From a virus: a DNA stretch of 42,522 bases. A program made the translations under genes and the position numbers. The DNA is taken from the IMG/VR virus record IMGVR_UViG_3300045284_000301, positions 1-42,522 of that record. One strand, 5' to 3'. The notes below the pieces were generated by a model. That model saw only the letters and a program-made list of their open reading frames with translations, made no database searches and was not told where the DNA came from. Each line of letters opens with the position of its first letter. Position 1 is the stretch's first letter. This document shows positions 1 to 7,635 of this stretch, piece after piece.

Positions 1-127
1 CCCTTTGTGGCGTCGGCGAAGATCCCCTCCATGTCGGAATGCGAGAGAATTGGCGAGTGGACCTCTTTGCCATCCTTCTCGAAAACGTTGCGGGTCATTT
101 GCTGTCCTTCCTTGGATGTGCCGTCGC
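1..127. repeat. Terminal direct repeat, left copy (assembly overlap)
   Basis: Bases 1-127 are identical to 42396-42522. The repeat falls inside an open reading frame (protease-capsid fusion) that reads in the same frame in both copies. This shows that the molecule is circular or circularly permuted and was opened here by the assembler. A length of exactly 127 matches a common maximum assembly k-mer, so I read it as an assembly overlap and not as a biological terminal repeat. Confidence 0.95.
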
Positions 128-764
128 CGGCGGTTGTGTCGTCGTTGAGGTCGTCCTGCTGCATCGATTCGGCTTGCGCATCCAGTGCTTCGCCAATCAT
201 GAAGTGCAAGACTTCTTTTTGTTGATCTGTCATGGAGTCATAGACATCCTTGACTGTTGGGTCTGAACCAGCCGCTTGCGACATTGACCCTCCATCTTCG
301 TGCACGAGTTCATCGAAAGGAAGACCCGTGTAGATAATGGCTTCGTCTTCGGCAACCTCGTCACCATCGTCGTGTCGAATCGTGACACTTTCGATGACCG
401 CACCTGGATTCGCTCCCGAAAGAACGAGACTGACCTCACGAATTGCTCCGTGAAGAACCATTCCCGCTCGTTCGATGAGTTGATTTGCCCAGATGGACAT
501 CATGGTGATGTCTTTGTGGTCGACCGCTTCCTTCATGTGTTGGGCCTTCGCCGTCTTGTTGAAGAACCCTTCACCCCACATCCCATCTTCACGATGCGAG
601 AGGATGACATGACCAAGAACGTTCTCTGCGTCGGAGTGACCGTGCTGCCAAACCAGAGGAACTTTCTTTTGGTCTTGATGTTTGAACGCATCTGGCGTGA
701 TCGTTCGACCATCGGTGCACTTGAGTCCCGCCTTTGTGGCGTAACCGCTGAAGTCTGCTTTCAT
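1..764 (-). CDS. Prohead protease, N-terminal part of a protease-capsid fusion (continues at 42395)
   Basis: ATG at 762-764. The frame stays open to base 1 and continues at the other end of the window to the stop at 41348, giving 603 residues in total. Residues 1-160 look like an HK97-family prohead serine protease: His41 in the WQHGH context, Ser90 in MMSIWAN, then the family's REVSLVLSGANPGA segment at 109-121. This protease clears the scaffold during head maturation. Residues 160-222 are acidic and helical, and could act as the scaffold or delta region. An in-frame ATG (residue 223, bases 96-98) has a good Shine-Dalgarno (GGAAGG, 7 nt away), so free capsid protein could also be made. The portal gene ends 21 bp upstream. 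A fused protease-capsid ORF is uncommon. A sequencing error that removed a stop cannot be excluded, but nothing in the frame looks broken. Confidence 0.9.
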   Translation of the reverse strand, partial: MKADFSGYATKAGLKCTDGRTITPDAFKHQDQKKVPLVWQHGHSDAENVLGHVILSHREDGMWGEGFFNKTAKAQHMKEAVDHKDITMMSIWANQLIERAGMVLHGAIREVSLVLSGANPGAVIESVTIRHDDGDEVAEDEAIIYTGLPFDELVHEDGGSMSQAAGSDPTVKDVYDSMTDQQKEVLHFMIGEALDAQAESMQQDDLNDDTTAGDGTSKEGQQMTRNVFEKDGKEVHSPILSHSDMEGIFADATK

Positions 765-785
765 TTTGACATGTCCTTCCCAGGG

Positions 786-2054
786 TTAAGACCCAGTTTG
801 CTTTTGCAATTGCTTCTGCGGTCCTGACTGCAATTGCAACGGTGGTTTTGGTTGCTGTAGCTCTGGCGTTGCTTGCGGCATGTTGCTGTTGGTGAGTTCG
901 TCAGCCTTTGGATCCTTTGATGGGCGGATCCCCATGAAACTTCTGATTTCATTCGAGGTCAAGATCTCATTACGAGTGAACTTGTCCGCAATTTCAGCAA
1001 GTTCAGCCACAGGTACCAGCTTGAACGGATCACGGAAGAACCGAATTCGTTCTCTGTTGTTCGTTCCAATAACTCCAAGGAACGATCTTTGCATTGCCTC
1101 AACAATTGAGACGAGAAGCGGTTCGATACTTCGATTGATGTAATTGAGCATCGTCTTCTCATCGGCCGTCCCATTCATTACCTCGTCGGTAATTCCTAGT
1201 TGGCTGTACAGCATCTTGGTGAGGAACTCAATCTGACTGAGAAGGTTGTTCTCAGCTGGTCGATTCAATTGTGTGATCTTCTCGGTTCCATCTGTGTAGG
1301 CAATTCCGTACTTACTACCCTTGAGTTGGAACTCGATGTCTTCTCTTCTCTTCTCTGCCTGCTGCCGTCTTGCTTCTGACTTGATCACGTACGGCAATTG
1401 GATGATCAAATCCAGCTTTCCTGACGCCGATGCTTCATCAACAGCATCGAGTAGGTTCAGCTTACGAATCAGTCGTTGAAGGGTTGAATTCGGCTCGTTC
1501 ATCACGGCATACAACGGATTCTCAATGATCGAGACGAATCGCTTCTCGAGAATGAGCTCCTCTCGCATACCGGTAGCCTCATTATAGAGACTCAATCGAA
1601 CGTGTTTTGGAAACCATTCGAGAACCTCACCAACTCGCATTGTTAAGATGTCGAATTCGAGATTTGCCTGAGGATGCTGAACGGTGTCAGTTGGAACAAT
1701 GGCAGCAACGCCTCTGTCGAAGAGTGTCATGATGATGTCTTGTCGGAATGCCCTAGGACCTTGATCGATGTTTGGCTCTAAAGTCAAACACTGGTTCAAA
1801 CTGCTGTCCATGTCTTCCAAATATCGATCTTCGCTGTCCAACTTTACATGACGAATCGGAATTCCAGACGCATCGACGGCCATTCTTGTGTAAATCGATG
1901 AGACGATTGACTTCTCATTGAAATACTGGAATCGACTACGATGCGATTGAATGCTTCCGGTGCTTGCGCCGAGGTTTCGATCGAGCCATGGAAGTTCCTC
2001 TTCGTTTGCACGAAAAGCATTCCACGCCTGTCTTATACGTGCAAATACGGCCAA
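786..2054 (-). CDS. Portal protein
   Basis: 422-residue portal, the dodecameric ring at one head vertex through which DNA is packaged and ejected. It has the HK97/phi-family layout: an N-terminal segment with KSIVSSIYTRMAVDASGIPIRH, a central wing, and a helical clip/stem near 280-380 (LLSQIEFLTKMLYSQLGITDEVMNG). The tail is Gln/Pro-rich from about residue 390. The start is TTG at 2052-2054, chosen because a strong AAGGAGGTG lies directly upstream and the N-terminus is as expected for the family. It sits between a small membrane-associated head-region protein and the protease-capsid gene, the usual head order. Its length is normal for the family. Confidence 0.9.
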   Translation of the reverse strand: MAVFARIRQAWNAFRANEEELPWLDRNLGASTGSIQSHRSRFQYFNEKSIVSSIYTRMAVDASGIPIRHVKLDSEDRYLEDMDSSLNQCLTLEPNIDQGPRAFRQDIIMTLFDRGVAAIVPTDTVQHPQANLEFDILTMRVGEVLEWFPKHVRLSLYNEATGMREELILEKRFVSIIENPLYAVMNEPNSTLQRLIRKLNLLDAVDEASASGKLDLIIQLPYVIKSEARRQQAEKRREDIEFQLKGSKYGIAYTDGTEKITQLNRPAENNLLSQIEFLTKMLYSQLGITDEVMNGTADEKTMLNYINRSIEPLLVSIVEAMQRSFLGVIGTNNRERIRFFRDPFKLVPVAELAEIADKFTRNEILTSNEIRSFMGIRPSKDPKADELTNSNMPQATPELQQPKPPLQLQSGPQKQLQKQTGS

Positions 2055-2065
2055 GATTCACCTCC

Positions 2066-2542
2066 TTAAAGTTTCGTGCCTATACCGAGACCTCGACTGA
2101 CTACTCCGCCAGCCCAAGCAGCGACAAGAGCGCCAGCGATTGTTGCACCAACGGCTGCCTTTGTGTTGTGCTCCGACTTTCCTGTTGGAAGAATGTCTTG
2201 GTACTTCGTTCCCCCATAGAAAGCGATTTTGTCTCGAACCGATGCTTCACCCTTGTTGATTCGATCATTTCTCAACTTTTGTCGAGTTCCACGAATGTTG
2301 GCAGCTTTCTTCAAACTCCCATGCCCTCTGATGAAGTCAAGAGTTGAAACTTGCCACGCCGCACGAGCCTTTTCACCGAGAGTTCCCTTTCCGGAACCAA
2401 CTTTGAGAAGCGTGTTAACTCTTCGTTGTCGTCGAACGCCCCATCGCATTCCCTTCACGCCATGATGCTCGAAGAAGGCATCGATTTCATCGTCAGAAAG
2501 ACCTTGGTGTTCGAGGATCTCGCCGACCTCGTCTACATTCAT
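2066..2542 (-). CDS. Head-region protein with one HHGVKGMRWGVR motif and a membrane segment
   Basis: 158 residues. An acidic helix (DDEIDAFFEHHG) leads into the motif at residues 26-38 (HHGVKGMRWGVRR). A degenerate copy, EILEHQG, lies at 8-14. The middle is very basic, and a glycine/alanine-rich hydrophobic stretch lies near the C-terminus (AVGATIAGALVAAWAGG). The start overlaps the TerL stop by 4 bp. Proteins with this motif recur beside terminase and portal genes of Gram-positive phages, but I know of no proven function. Location suggests a minor virion or capsid-interior protein, and the basic and hydrophobic parts would suit DNA contact or membrane entry. That role is inference. Confidence 0.75.
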   Translation of the reverse strand: MNVDEVGEILEHQGLSDDEIDAFFEHHGVKGMRWGVRRQRRVNTLLKVGSGKGTLGEKARAAWQVSTLDFIRGHGSLKKAANIRGTRQKLRNDRINKGEASVRDKIAFYGGTKYQDILPTGKSEHNTKAAVGATIAGALVAAWAGGVVSRGLGIGTKL

Positions 2543-4272
2543 TCGAAAGCCTCCTTGTTCAGTTTGTAGGCAACGTAAGCGTCCAGCATGGCCGACACGT
2601 TGTCGATCTTTTCTTCCATTCGCTTCTTCATGAGCTTGCGGTTTCCATTGGTGTCCTCCAAAGTCACCGCATTACCCATGGCAAACTGCATGAGATCCTG
2701 ATCGAATATAAGCATCCGTTCTTCGCTCAATTTCTTCAATTCGCCGAGAGGAACCGATTCTGTTCTTGCACCTTGAATCACCTTTTCGATTCCAAACGAA
2801 CCGTTTTCTGCTTCCCATCTACCGACAAACTCTTTTGCATTGTACGGGTCGAATCCGAAACATCGAACGTCATACTCTGTTTGTTGAATGAACGCGTCCA
2901 AGTCGTCGTAGACTTCCATCATGTCCAAAACAGTTCCCTCAAGTACATGAAGACTGTTTTCTTCGATGAATGTGTCGTACTTTGCTCTCGCAGCTCCTGG
3001 AAGTCGCATCAACGTCAACGTCGTGATGTAACTCCTAGTCTTAACACCAAAGGCTCCATTCGAAAGCGGGAAAAGGAACGTAAATGCACAGAAGTCATCT
3101 CCCTGCGACAAGTCTGCTCCAAGTGCGCATGGCATTCCCCAGAATTCTCTGGCTCTATGTGGCAAGGTTTCTTCATAGGTGAAGAAATATGTGAAACCCT
3201 CCATCGGAATACCAAACCTCTTTGCGAGAATGTCGTTTCTTGATGCTGGAGCCTTCTCTGCTCGTTCGACATCCAACTGATAGACCTCGTACGTGACGGT
3301 CTGACCAAGATTTGGATTGGCTTTGATCCATTTGGAGGGATCGTTTACTTCATCGATGCTGTCGAGCTTGTAGTGCCAGATCGAAATATGCGGAGCTTGG
3401 TAATCGCCTCGCAAGATGCTGGCCAGCTCCATCTTGATGGTGTCACCAGCTCCGTTTCGAACTGTACCTTCTGAACTGATTGCCACAATCAACCAGTCAC
3501 TGAGCTTAGACGCTCCTTGCTCAACTGCGCCTACGATGTCTTCACGAATATCACCCGAAAGCCACTCATCAATTGTTGACACTTTAGGTCGTAGACCTTG
3601 AAGCTTGTTGATCGTCATCGGACGAACCTCGAGAAGAGATCCAGTCAGAAAATTCTCAACGCCTTTCTTGGTCGAGCACAGCTTTTGACGGTTGAACCTA
3701 GATCCCGTCGTGTTCTGAAGAGACCCTTCGGTCAAGAACTTGAACAAAGGTCCCCGCGCCCTTGTGATGGCCGTTCTTAGAGGTGACATTACCTCATCGG
3801 CTTGCTTCATCGTGGGTGCAGTCGTCACTTGATGAGTGGTTTCGGTGTTGACGCACATGAAATATGCATGGATACAAGCGGCATACATTGATTTGGCTGC
3901 ACCACGCGCCACGATCAAGTATTGTTTAGTGATTAGCCGCTTCTTTACCACGCGCTTCACGTACGCTTTTTGTTTTGGATCGTAAACACTTCGTTCGATG
4001 AAGTAATACCACCCAAAGATCTGCTCTGCCCACAACTTGAAGGTGTCAAGAAGGTACAGATCTCCTCCGTCTGTCAATGTGAGTTCCCATTCACAGAATT
4101 TGATGAACCCATTGATCGCCTGATCGTCATAGTAGATGTTCGGATTTTCAATTAGAGCATCGATCCGATTCATCTCCAACGAAATCTCTTCGTTTACTGG
4201 AATCTCCCCACGAAGAACGGAATCTCTGAATTCACCGTAATATAGCGGAGTTGCTGTGTTGGACAGAGTCAT
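2539..4272 (-). CDS. terL: Terminase large subunit
   Basis: 577-residue packaging motor and nuclease. Walker A is RGAAKS at residues 123-128. Walker B is STIDEW with Asp235 and Glu236. The RNase H-like nuclease begins near Asp387 (GADLSQGDD), with a second acidic site in CFGFDPYNAKEF. The C-terminus (DNVSAMLDAYVAY) matches the conserved final helix of HK97-type large terminases. Start ATG has GGAGG upstream. The gene lies between two motif-bearing head-region proteins and overlaps the next gene by 4 bp. The family suggests cos packaging, and the HNH nuclease nearby agrees with that. Confidence 0.93.
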   Translation of the reverse strand: MTLSNTATPLYYGEFRDSVLRGEIPVNEEISLEMNRIDALIENPNIYYDDQAINGFIKFCEWELTLTDGGDLYLLDTFKLWAEQIFGWYYFIERSVYDPKQKAYVKRVVKKRLITKQYLIVARGAAKSMYAACIHAYFMCVNTETTHQVTTAPTMKQADEVMSPLRTAITRARGPLFKFLTEGSLQNTTGSRFNRQKLCSTKKGVENFLTGSLLEVRPMTINKLQGLRPKVSTIDEWLSGDIREDIVGAVEQGASKLSDWLIVAISSEGTVRNGAGDTIKMELASILRGDYQAPHISIWHYKLDSIDEVNDPSKWIKANPNLGQTVTYEVYQLDVERAEKAPASRNDILAKRFGIPMEGFTYFFTYEETLPHRAREFWGMPCALGADLSQGDDFCAFTFLFPLSNGAFGVKTRSYITTLTLMRLPGAARAKYDTFIEENSLHVLEGTVLDMMEVYDDLDAFIQQTEYDVRCFGFDPYNAKEFVGRWEAENGSFGIEKVIQGARTESVPLGELKKLSEERMLIFDQDLMQFAMGNAVTLEDTNGNRKLMKKRMEEKIDNVSAMLDAYVAYKLNKEAFE

Positions 4273-4284
4273 TTTGAGCCTCCG

Positions 4285-5157
4285 TTAACTCGCCTGCAAA
4301 AGTCGCTTTCCTTGCTTTATTGCAGCTTGACCGGCTGGACTCTTGACGATGTTGTAAGCCGAAACAGCAATACCAACCGTTGCAAGAACTTCCAAGGCTG
4401 CTTTCTTTCCTTTCTCAACCTTGCTCGGATTTAACCGTTTGAAGTTCTGTTCGAGATTCATTCTCTCGGTTGCGGCCTTGAGTTGTTTGTTCGTCAAAGC
4501 GTGAATCGGCTTACTTCGAGCTTGTGCCGCCTTTCGAGCTTCGGAGGATGATCGAACGCCGCCGCCATCTCGTTTTCTGACACCCCAACGCATTCCCTTC
4601 ACACCGAAATGTTCGATGTATTCGTCGATGTCTTCGACGGAAATGTCGAGATCGTCTTGCCGCATTGTGTCTTCCGGTGGATGGATCTCTGTGACAAACC
4701 CGTTCTCGTCAATACTGACTGGAAAATCAGGAAATCCATCCAGTGCAGATTGAGCAAGTTTCATCTCTGTAGCTCGCATCAACTGTGTGTGACGATCGAA
4801 CTGGTAAATAACAGAACGATTCAACTTTGCGTTGAATGTCTGATTCACCGATGCGTTTGCAAGATGTTGATTGAAGGTCTTTTCAACAATTGTGTCGTAC
4901 ATCTCTCGGAGTTGAGGATCTTTGTTGAGATCCTTTCCTTTGAACATCGGATTGTTGTTGATCTTCTTCATCTCAGGAGCAAACGATTTGGCCGCATCTT
5001 GGAAAATCTGAGTCGCTGCTTCGCCGCTCTTTGCTCCTTTGAGCCATTTGCGATGACTTGTCGAATCTTCTTTCCGAACTCCCCATTTCATTCCTTTGAC
5101 GCCATGATGATCGAGATACTCTTCGATTTCATCCATGGAAATATCGACGTTTGTCAT
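4285..5157 (-). CDS. Head-region protein with two HHGVKGM(K/R)WGVR motifs
   Basis: 290 residues. The motif occurs twice: residues 17-28 (HHGVKGMKWGVR) and 183-194 (HFGVKGMRWGVR). Each copy follows an acidic segment (ISMDEIEEYLD and ISVEDIDEYIE), so the two blocks look like an internal duplication. The C-terminus has a helical basic part and a hydrophobic segment (AALEVLATVGIAVSAYNIV). The gene overlaps the upstream connector by 4 bp and precedes TerL. I do not recognise a MuF fold or an enzyme motif. The site suggests a capsid-associated or minor head protein, but the sequence does not settle its role. Confidence 0.75.
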   Translation of the reverse strand: MTNVDISMDEIEEYLDHHGVKGMKWGVRKEDSTSHRKWLKGAKSGEAATQIFQDAAKSFAPEMKKINNNPMFKGKDLNKDPQLREMYDTIVEKTFNQHLANASVNQTFNAKLNRSVIYQFDRHTQLMRATEMKLAQSALDGFPDFPVSIDENGFVTEIHPPEDTMRQDDLDISVEDIDEYIEHFGVKGMRWGVRKRDGGGVRSSSEARKAAQARSKPIHALTNKQLKAATERMNLEQNFKRLNPSKVEKGKKAALEVLATVGIAVSAYNIVKSPAGQAAIKQGKRLLQAS

Positions 5158-5528
5158 CCATTCACCTCCTGTCTTGGGTCATTCGGGTCGAGATACCACT
5201 CTCTGAAGCAATTGAGTCTCCACTCGTATTCCTTGATCTGGTCTGTCATTGCTCCGATCAGGAACGAAGTCGTCGGTGGATCGAACAGCATCCTCACCTT
5301 GAGGAAGATATACGTCTTGACCAGGTTGAGCTGGTCAACCGGAGCAGGGTAATCTTCCCATACTGTTGATTCATCCTCGATCATGAAGCCCTCCGTCGGG
5401 CCAAGACCTAGTTGCGTGAGAATCGTGAACGCTGCGTTGATGTGTGTAATTATGTCCAAGTCGAAGACCGTGTAGGACTCAGCCACCCCGAGAATTTTCT
5501 TTGTACTTAGCAGAATGCTGTGTTCCAT
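5154..5528 (-). CDS. Head-tail connector protein (gp6-like)
   Basis: 124 residues, helical, with the pattern of gp6-like head completion proteins (ILLSTKKILGVAESYTVFDLDIITHINAAF, then VKTYIFLKVRMLFDPPTTSFL). Such proteins form the ring under the portal and adapt the head to the tail. It sits upstream of TerL, away from the other neck genes at 40.7-41.3 kb, which is not the textbook order. AAAGGA precedes the ATG. The assignment rests on recalled sequence pattern, not on a search. Confidence 0.75.
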   Translation of the reverse strand: MEHSILLSTKKILGVAESYTVFDLDIITHINAAFTILTQLGLGPTEGFMIEDESTVWEDYPAPVDQLNLVKTYIFLKVRMLFDPPTTSFLIGAMTDQIKEYEWRLNCFREWYLDPNDPRQEVNG

Positions 5529-5546
5529 GACGATCCTTTCGTCGTA

Positions 5547-6308
5547 TCACCAATGATCTGGTGGGCCTCCCGGAACCAATTGCGCCGGGTCATTCATGTC
5601 GATGCCGCTCTGAAGGCACATGGCCTTGAGCGACTGTGGGTGATCTTGGAAGATCCTTGGTGTGTCGGCAGGGTAACTGTTCATTACCTCTTCGCTGACA
5701 TTCAGTGCCGGCCCAGCGCCGATCATGAAGGCGTTGATGTAACCCTTGTTTCGAACGAATCTGACGTTTGACACTTCGTCGTCCTCTCCTGATGATGGTG
5801 GTGCAGTGAACTGATCCCATCGATTGATTACTTCTTGGCCAGGACACGCTGTCGCTGCACCTGGCATTTGATTGTGCTGAAGCATTTGGTGATTTTGAGC
5901 CAAATGACCCATCGCCACAAGCCACGCTCGAAGTTCACGAGTTGCTTCGATCATCTGTGGTGTCGGGACTTCGAAGTACGACCCAGATAAGCCGACAAGA
6001 AGCAGCACTCCGATAGCGATTTCATTCTCGCCCCCCGAGTGCGCCGCTTGATACGTACCTGCGTACTCCCAAACGATTCCCTGACCATCGATGACGTAGT
6101 TGTACTCCCACGGCTTTGACGCCGATTGGGCGTAGTTCTGAATCGAACGCAATTCATCTGGCGTGTCGTCTGGATCCAACCAAAGACCTCCGCCAGTGTA
6201 GTGAATGGTCAAATACGGCGCGTGTGGTTTCATCTGTGGTCTGGGTGATCCAGATGAATTTGTGGGAATCTGCCCGGGCCAAACGACGTCTCGGGGGACG
6301 AGTTCCAT
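5547..6308 (-). CDS. N-acetylmuramoyl-L-alanine amidase (endolysin or virion lysin)
   Basis: 253 residues. Residues 30-160 form an amidase_2/PGRP domain that cuts the bond between muramic acid and the stem peptide. Zinc ligands can be placed at His36 (IHYTGG), His145 and Cys155 (HNQMPGAATACPG). The C-terminal 90 residues (VSNVRFVRNKGYINAFMIGAGPALNVSEEVMNSY onwards) look like a separate small domain, perhaps cell-wall binding. There is no signal peptide. It lies between packaging genes rather than beside the secreted lysozyme at 13.9 kb, so it might be an endolysin or a virion-associated enzyme. GGAG precedes the ATG. Confidence 0.88.
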   Translation of the reverse strand: MELVPRDVVWPGQIPTNSSGSPRPQMKPHAPYLTIHYTGGGLWLDPDDTPDELRSIQNYAQSASKPWEYNYVIDGQGIVWEYAGTYQAAHSGGENEIAIGVLLLVGLSGSYFEVPTPQMIEATRELRAWLVAMGHLAQNHQMLQHNQMPGAATACPGQEVINRWDQFTAPPSSGEDDEVSNVRFVRNKGYINAFMIGAGPALNVSEEVMNSYPADTPRIFQDHPQSLKAMCLQSGIDMNDPAQLVPGGPPDHW

Positions 6309-6311
6309 GGC

Positions 6312-6464
6312 TTACTCCACGTTCTCGGGATCAACGGGAGCTTCGGGTGCCTCTGGATCTGTTGGCTCTTCCGGCGTGCCACCGAAAATGGCTTCGCGGT
6401 GTTGCTCTTCGATTGACTTCGGAGCTTCTTCCTCGGTCGTGACTTCGCCTGGTGTGTCGCTCAT
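6312..6464 (-). CDS. Small acidic proline-rich protein, 50 aa
   Basis: Starts at ATG 6462-6464, preceded by AAAGGAGAAGC. The product (MSDTPGEVTTEEEAPKSI...) is rich in Glu, Pro and Asp with no predicted fold or membrane segment. It is packed between the HNH gene and the amidase with only 3 bp to the next start, so it belongs to the same transcript. I do not recognise it. Its coding status rests on the ribosome site and spacing. Confidence 0.6.
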   Translation of the reverse strand: MSDTPGEVTTEEEAPKSIEEQHREAIFGGTPEEPTDPEAPEAPVDPENVE

Positions 6465-6477
6465 TGCTTCTCCTTTG

Positions 6478-6891
6478 TTACCAGAGTCGGGTGTCGCCAG
6501 CCTTACGCTCCGCTGGTAAAAGACGGAGCATAGACCTATCACCGAAGTGAATGGCGTTATGGGTGTTTTGAGTGGTCGTTATCAAGTATTCCGTATCCAA
6601 TACCCACTGTTCGTTGTAGACTAGATCGTCCAAACTCAGTGGATTCATGTGATGAACCAGAAGCTCACCATAAATTTCGTGACCAAGAATTCCTAGATCA
6701 CAACCATTGTCTCGAGCAATTACATCTCTACGAACACTTCTCCATTCCGCAGAGTGATAGAACGATTGATTGACGTGCCTATCGAAACCGAAAGTGTCGT
6801 GGCCAACGCTTCCATTCAACCTCAAATACTCGAACCTGGCTTCGAACGTGTCGTACTGACGCAATTCTCTGTAGGTTCTAATCAAGGTCAT
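6478..6891 (-). CDS. HNH endonuclease
   Basis: 137 residues from the ATG at 6889-6891, overlapping the upstream gene by 14 bp with GGGGAG before it. The HNH core is visible in the C-terminal half: a degenerate Cys site (NGCDLGILGHEIYG), then LLVHHMNPLSLDD and a later TTTQNTHNAIHFGD. HNH proteins encoded beside terminase genes take part in cos cleavage during HK97-like packaging, and the position beside TerS fits that role. A free-standing homing nuclease is the alternative. The N-terminus (TLIRTYRELRQYDTFEARFEYLRLNG) is typical of these phage HNH proteins. Confidence 0.85.
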   Translation of the reverse strand: MTLIRTYRELRQYDTFEARFEYLRLNGSVGHDTFGFDRHVNQSFYHSAEWRSVRRDVIARDNGCDLGILGHEIYGELLVHHMNPLSLDDLVYNEQWVLDTEYLITTTQNTHNAIHFGDRSMLRLLPAERKAGDTRLW

Positions 6892-7219
6892 CACCGTACT
6901 CCCCTTGATCCTGCCCGGAATAAGATCGCATGGCGTCAAGCGCTTGCTGGTAGAGTTCTTCGACCTTCTTCTGAGAAGCCAACTGATCCGACTTGGCTTT
7001 GAGGAGTTCGTTCTCATGCGACAGTCGTTCTTGCTCGAGCATCTCTCTCGTCGAGCCAAGCTTCAAGTAGTGCGTGATGACTTGGGCTGAAGCCGTGCCA
7101 TTGGCCAACTGCTTTTCGGCTAAGTCGACGGCAAGGTTTACTAGCTGACCCTCCCTTCCTTCAGGTGTGGAGGCCGGTCTACGAGCGCTGCCAGGTTCTT
7201 TCGGTGTTCTCTTCGGCAT
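6878..7219 (-). CDS. Putative terminase small subunit / packaging protein
   Basis: 113 residues: a basic N-terminus (PKRTPKEPGSARRPAS), then long helices (LVNLAVDLAEKQLANGTASAQVITHYLKLGSTREMLEQERL) and a coiled-coil-like segment ending in AMRSYSGQ. I recall close relatives immediately upstream of HNH and terminase genes in many phages of Gram-positive bacteria. It is shorter than classical TerS, so it may be only the DNA-recognition or oligomerisation part. It is followed by the HNH gene, which overlaps it. Confidence 0.65.
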   Translation of the reverse strand: MPKRTPKEPGSARRPASTPEGREGQLVNLAVDLAEKQLANGTASAQVITHYLKLGSTREMLEQERLSHENELLKAKSDQLASQKKVEELYQQALDAMRSYSGQDQGEYGDDLD

Positions 7220-7224
7220 CCAAC

Positions 7225-7336
7225 CTCCTTCCTGATCGACTTTTCCCCAAAAAACATCCCCGGAAAATCTCCCCCGGGGAAAAATGAGGGAGGCGGGCGA
7301 TGCATAGGGGGGGTAATTTCAGCGAACCCCTCCCCC
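7225..7336 (-). terminator. GC-rich double hairpin before the small terminase gene
   Basis: This 117-bp intergenic stretch holds two strong inverted repeats. One pairs ATAGGGGGG with CCCCCCTAT across about 20 bases (about 7303-7340). The other pairs CCCCGG with CCGGGG (about 7259-7281) and is followed on the minus strand by TTTTTT, as in an intrinsic terminator. It could instead mark a packaging site beside the terminase genes. Confidence 0.6.
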
Positions 7337-7615
7337 CTATCCGAAGGAGTCGAGAGGTTCTGAAATATCACCTTCGATATTTGGATCAACGACTTTCACA
7401 TAAAGACCGAGAATATTTTCTTTCACGATCTCGTCAATCGCAAACTCAATGGCTCTTTCTTGATCCGGCTCTGACAATTCATCAGAACTGTTGACGATCC
7501 TAGCCAGGAAGGAGGTGGTGTGGTAACCAGCGCGGGTGTCAAAGTTGTACCAATCCTGGAAGTGAGTGAAAGGATTGTAAGGATTGTCAACTGTTGATAG
7601 CATGACACTAGCCAT
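7337..7615 (-). CDS. Conserved phage protein, 92 aa
   Basis: Start ATG with AAAGGAGAAG upstream. The sequence opens ASVMLSTVDNPYNPFTHFQDWYNFD and continues YHTTSFLARIVNSSDELSEPDQERAIEFAIDEIVKEN. I recall close matches next to terminase genes in other phages of Gram-positive bacteria, always without function. It has no membrane segment and is acidic in its second half. It lies between the RNA polymerase homologue and the packaging genes. Confidence 0.75.
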   Translation of the reverse strand: MASVMLSTVDNPYNPFTHFQDWYNFDTRAGYHTTSFLARIVNSSDELSEPDQERAIEFAIDEIVKENILGLYVKVVDPNIEGDISEPLDSFG

Positions 7616-7635
7616 GAACTTCTCCTTTCATTCTA

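Noticed and set aside
1-127. Biological long terminal repeat
   Set aside because: The repeat is in the middle of a gene, and 127 is a usual assembly k-mer length, so an assembly overlap is the simpler reading.
300-827. Open frame of 175 codons on the plus strand
   Set aside because: It is opposite the protease-capsid gene, has no ribosome site and no recognisable sequence. It is a shadow of the minus-strand gene.
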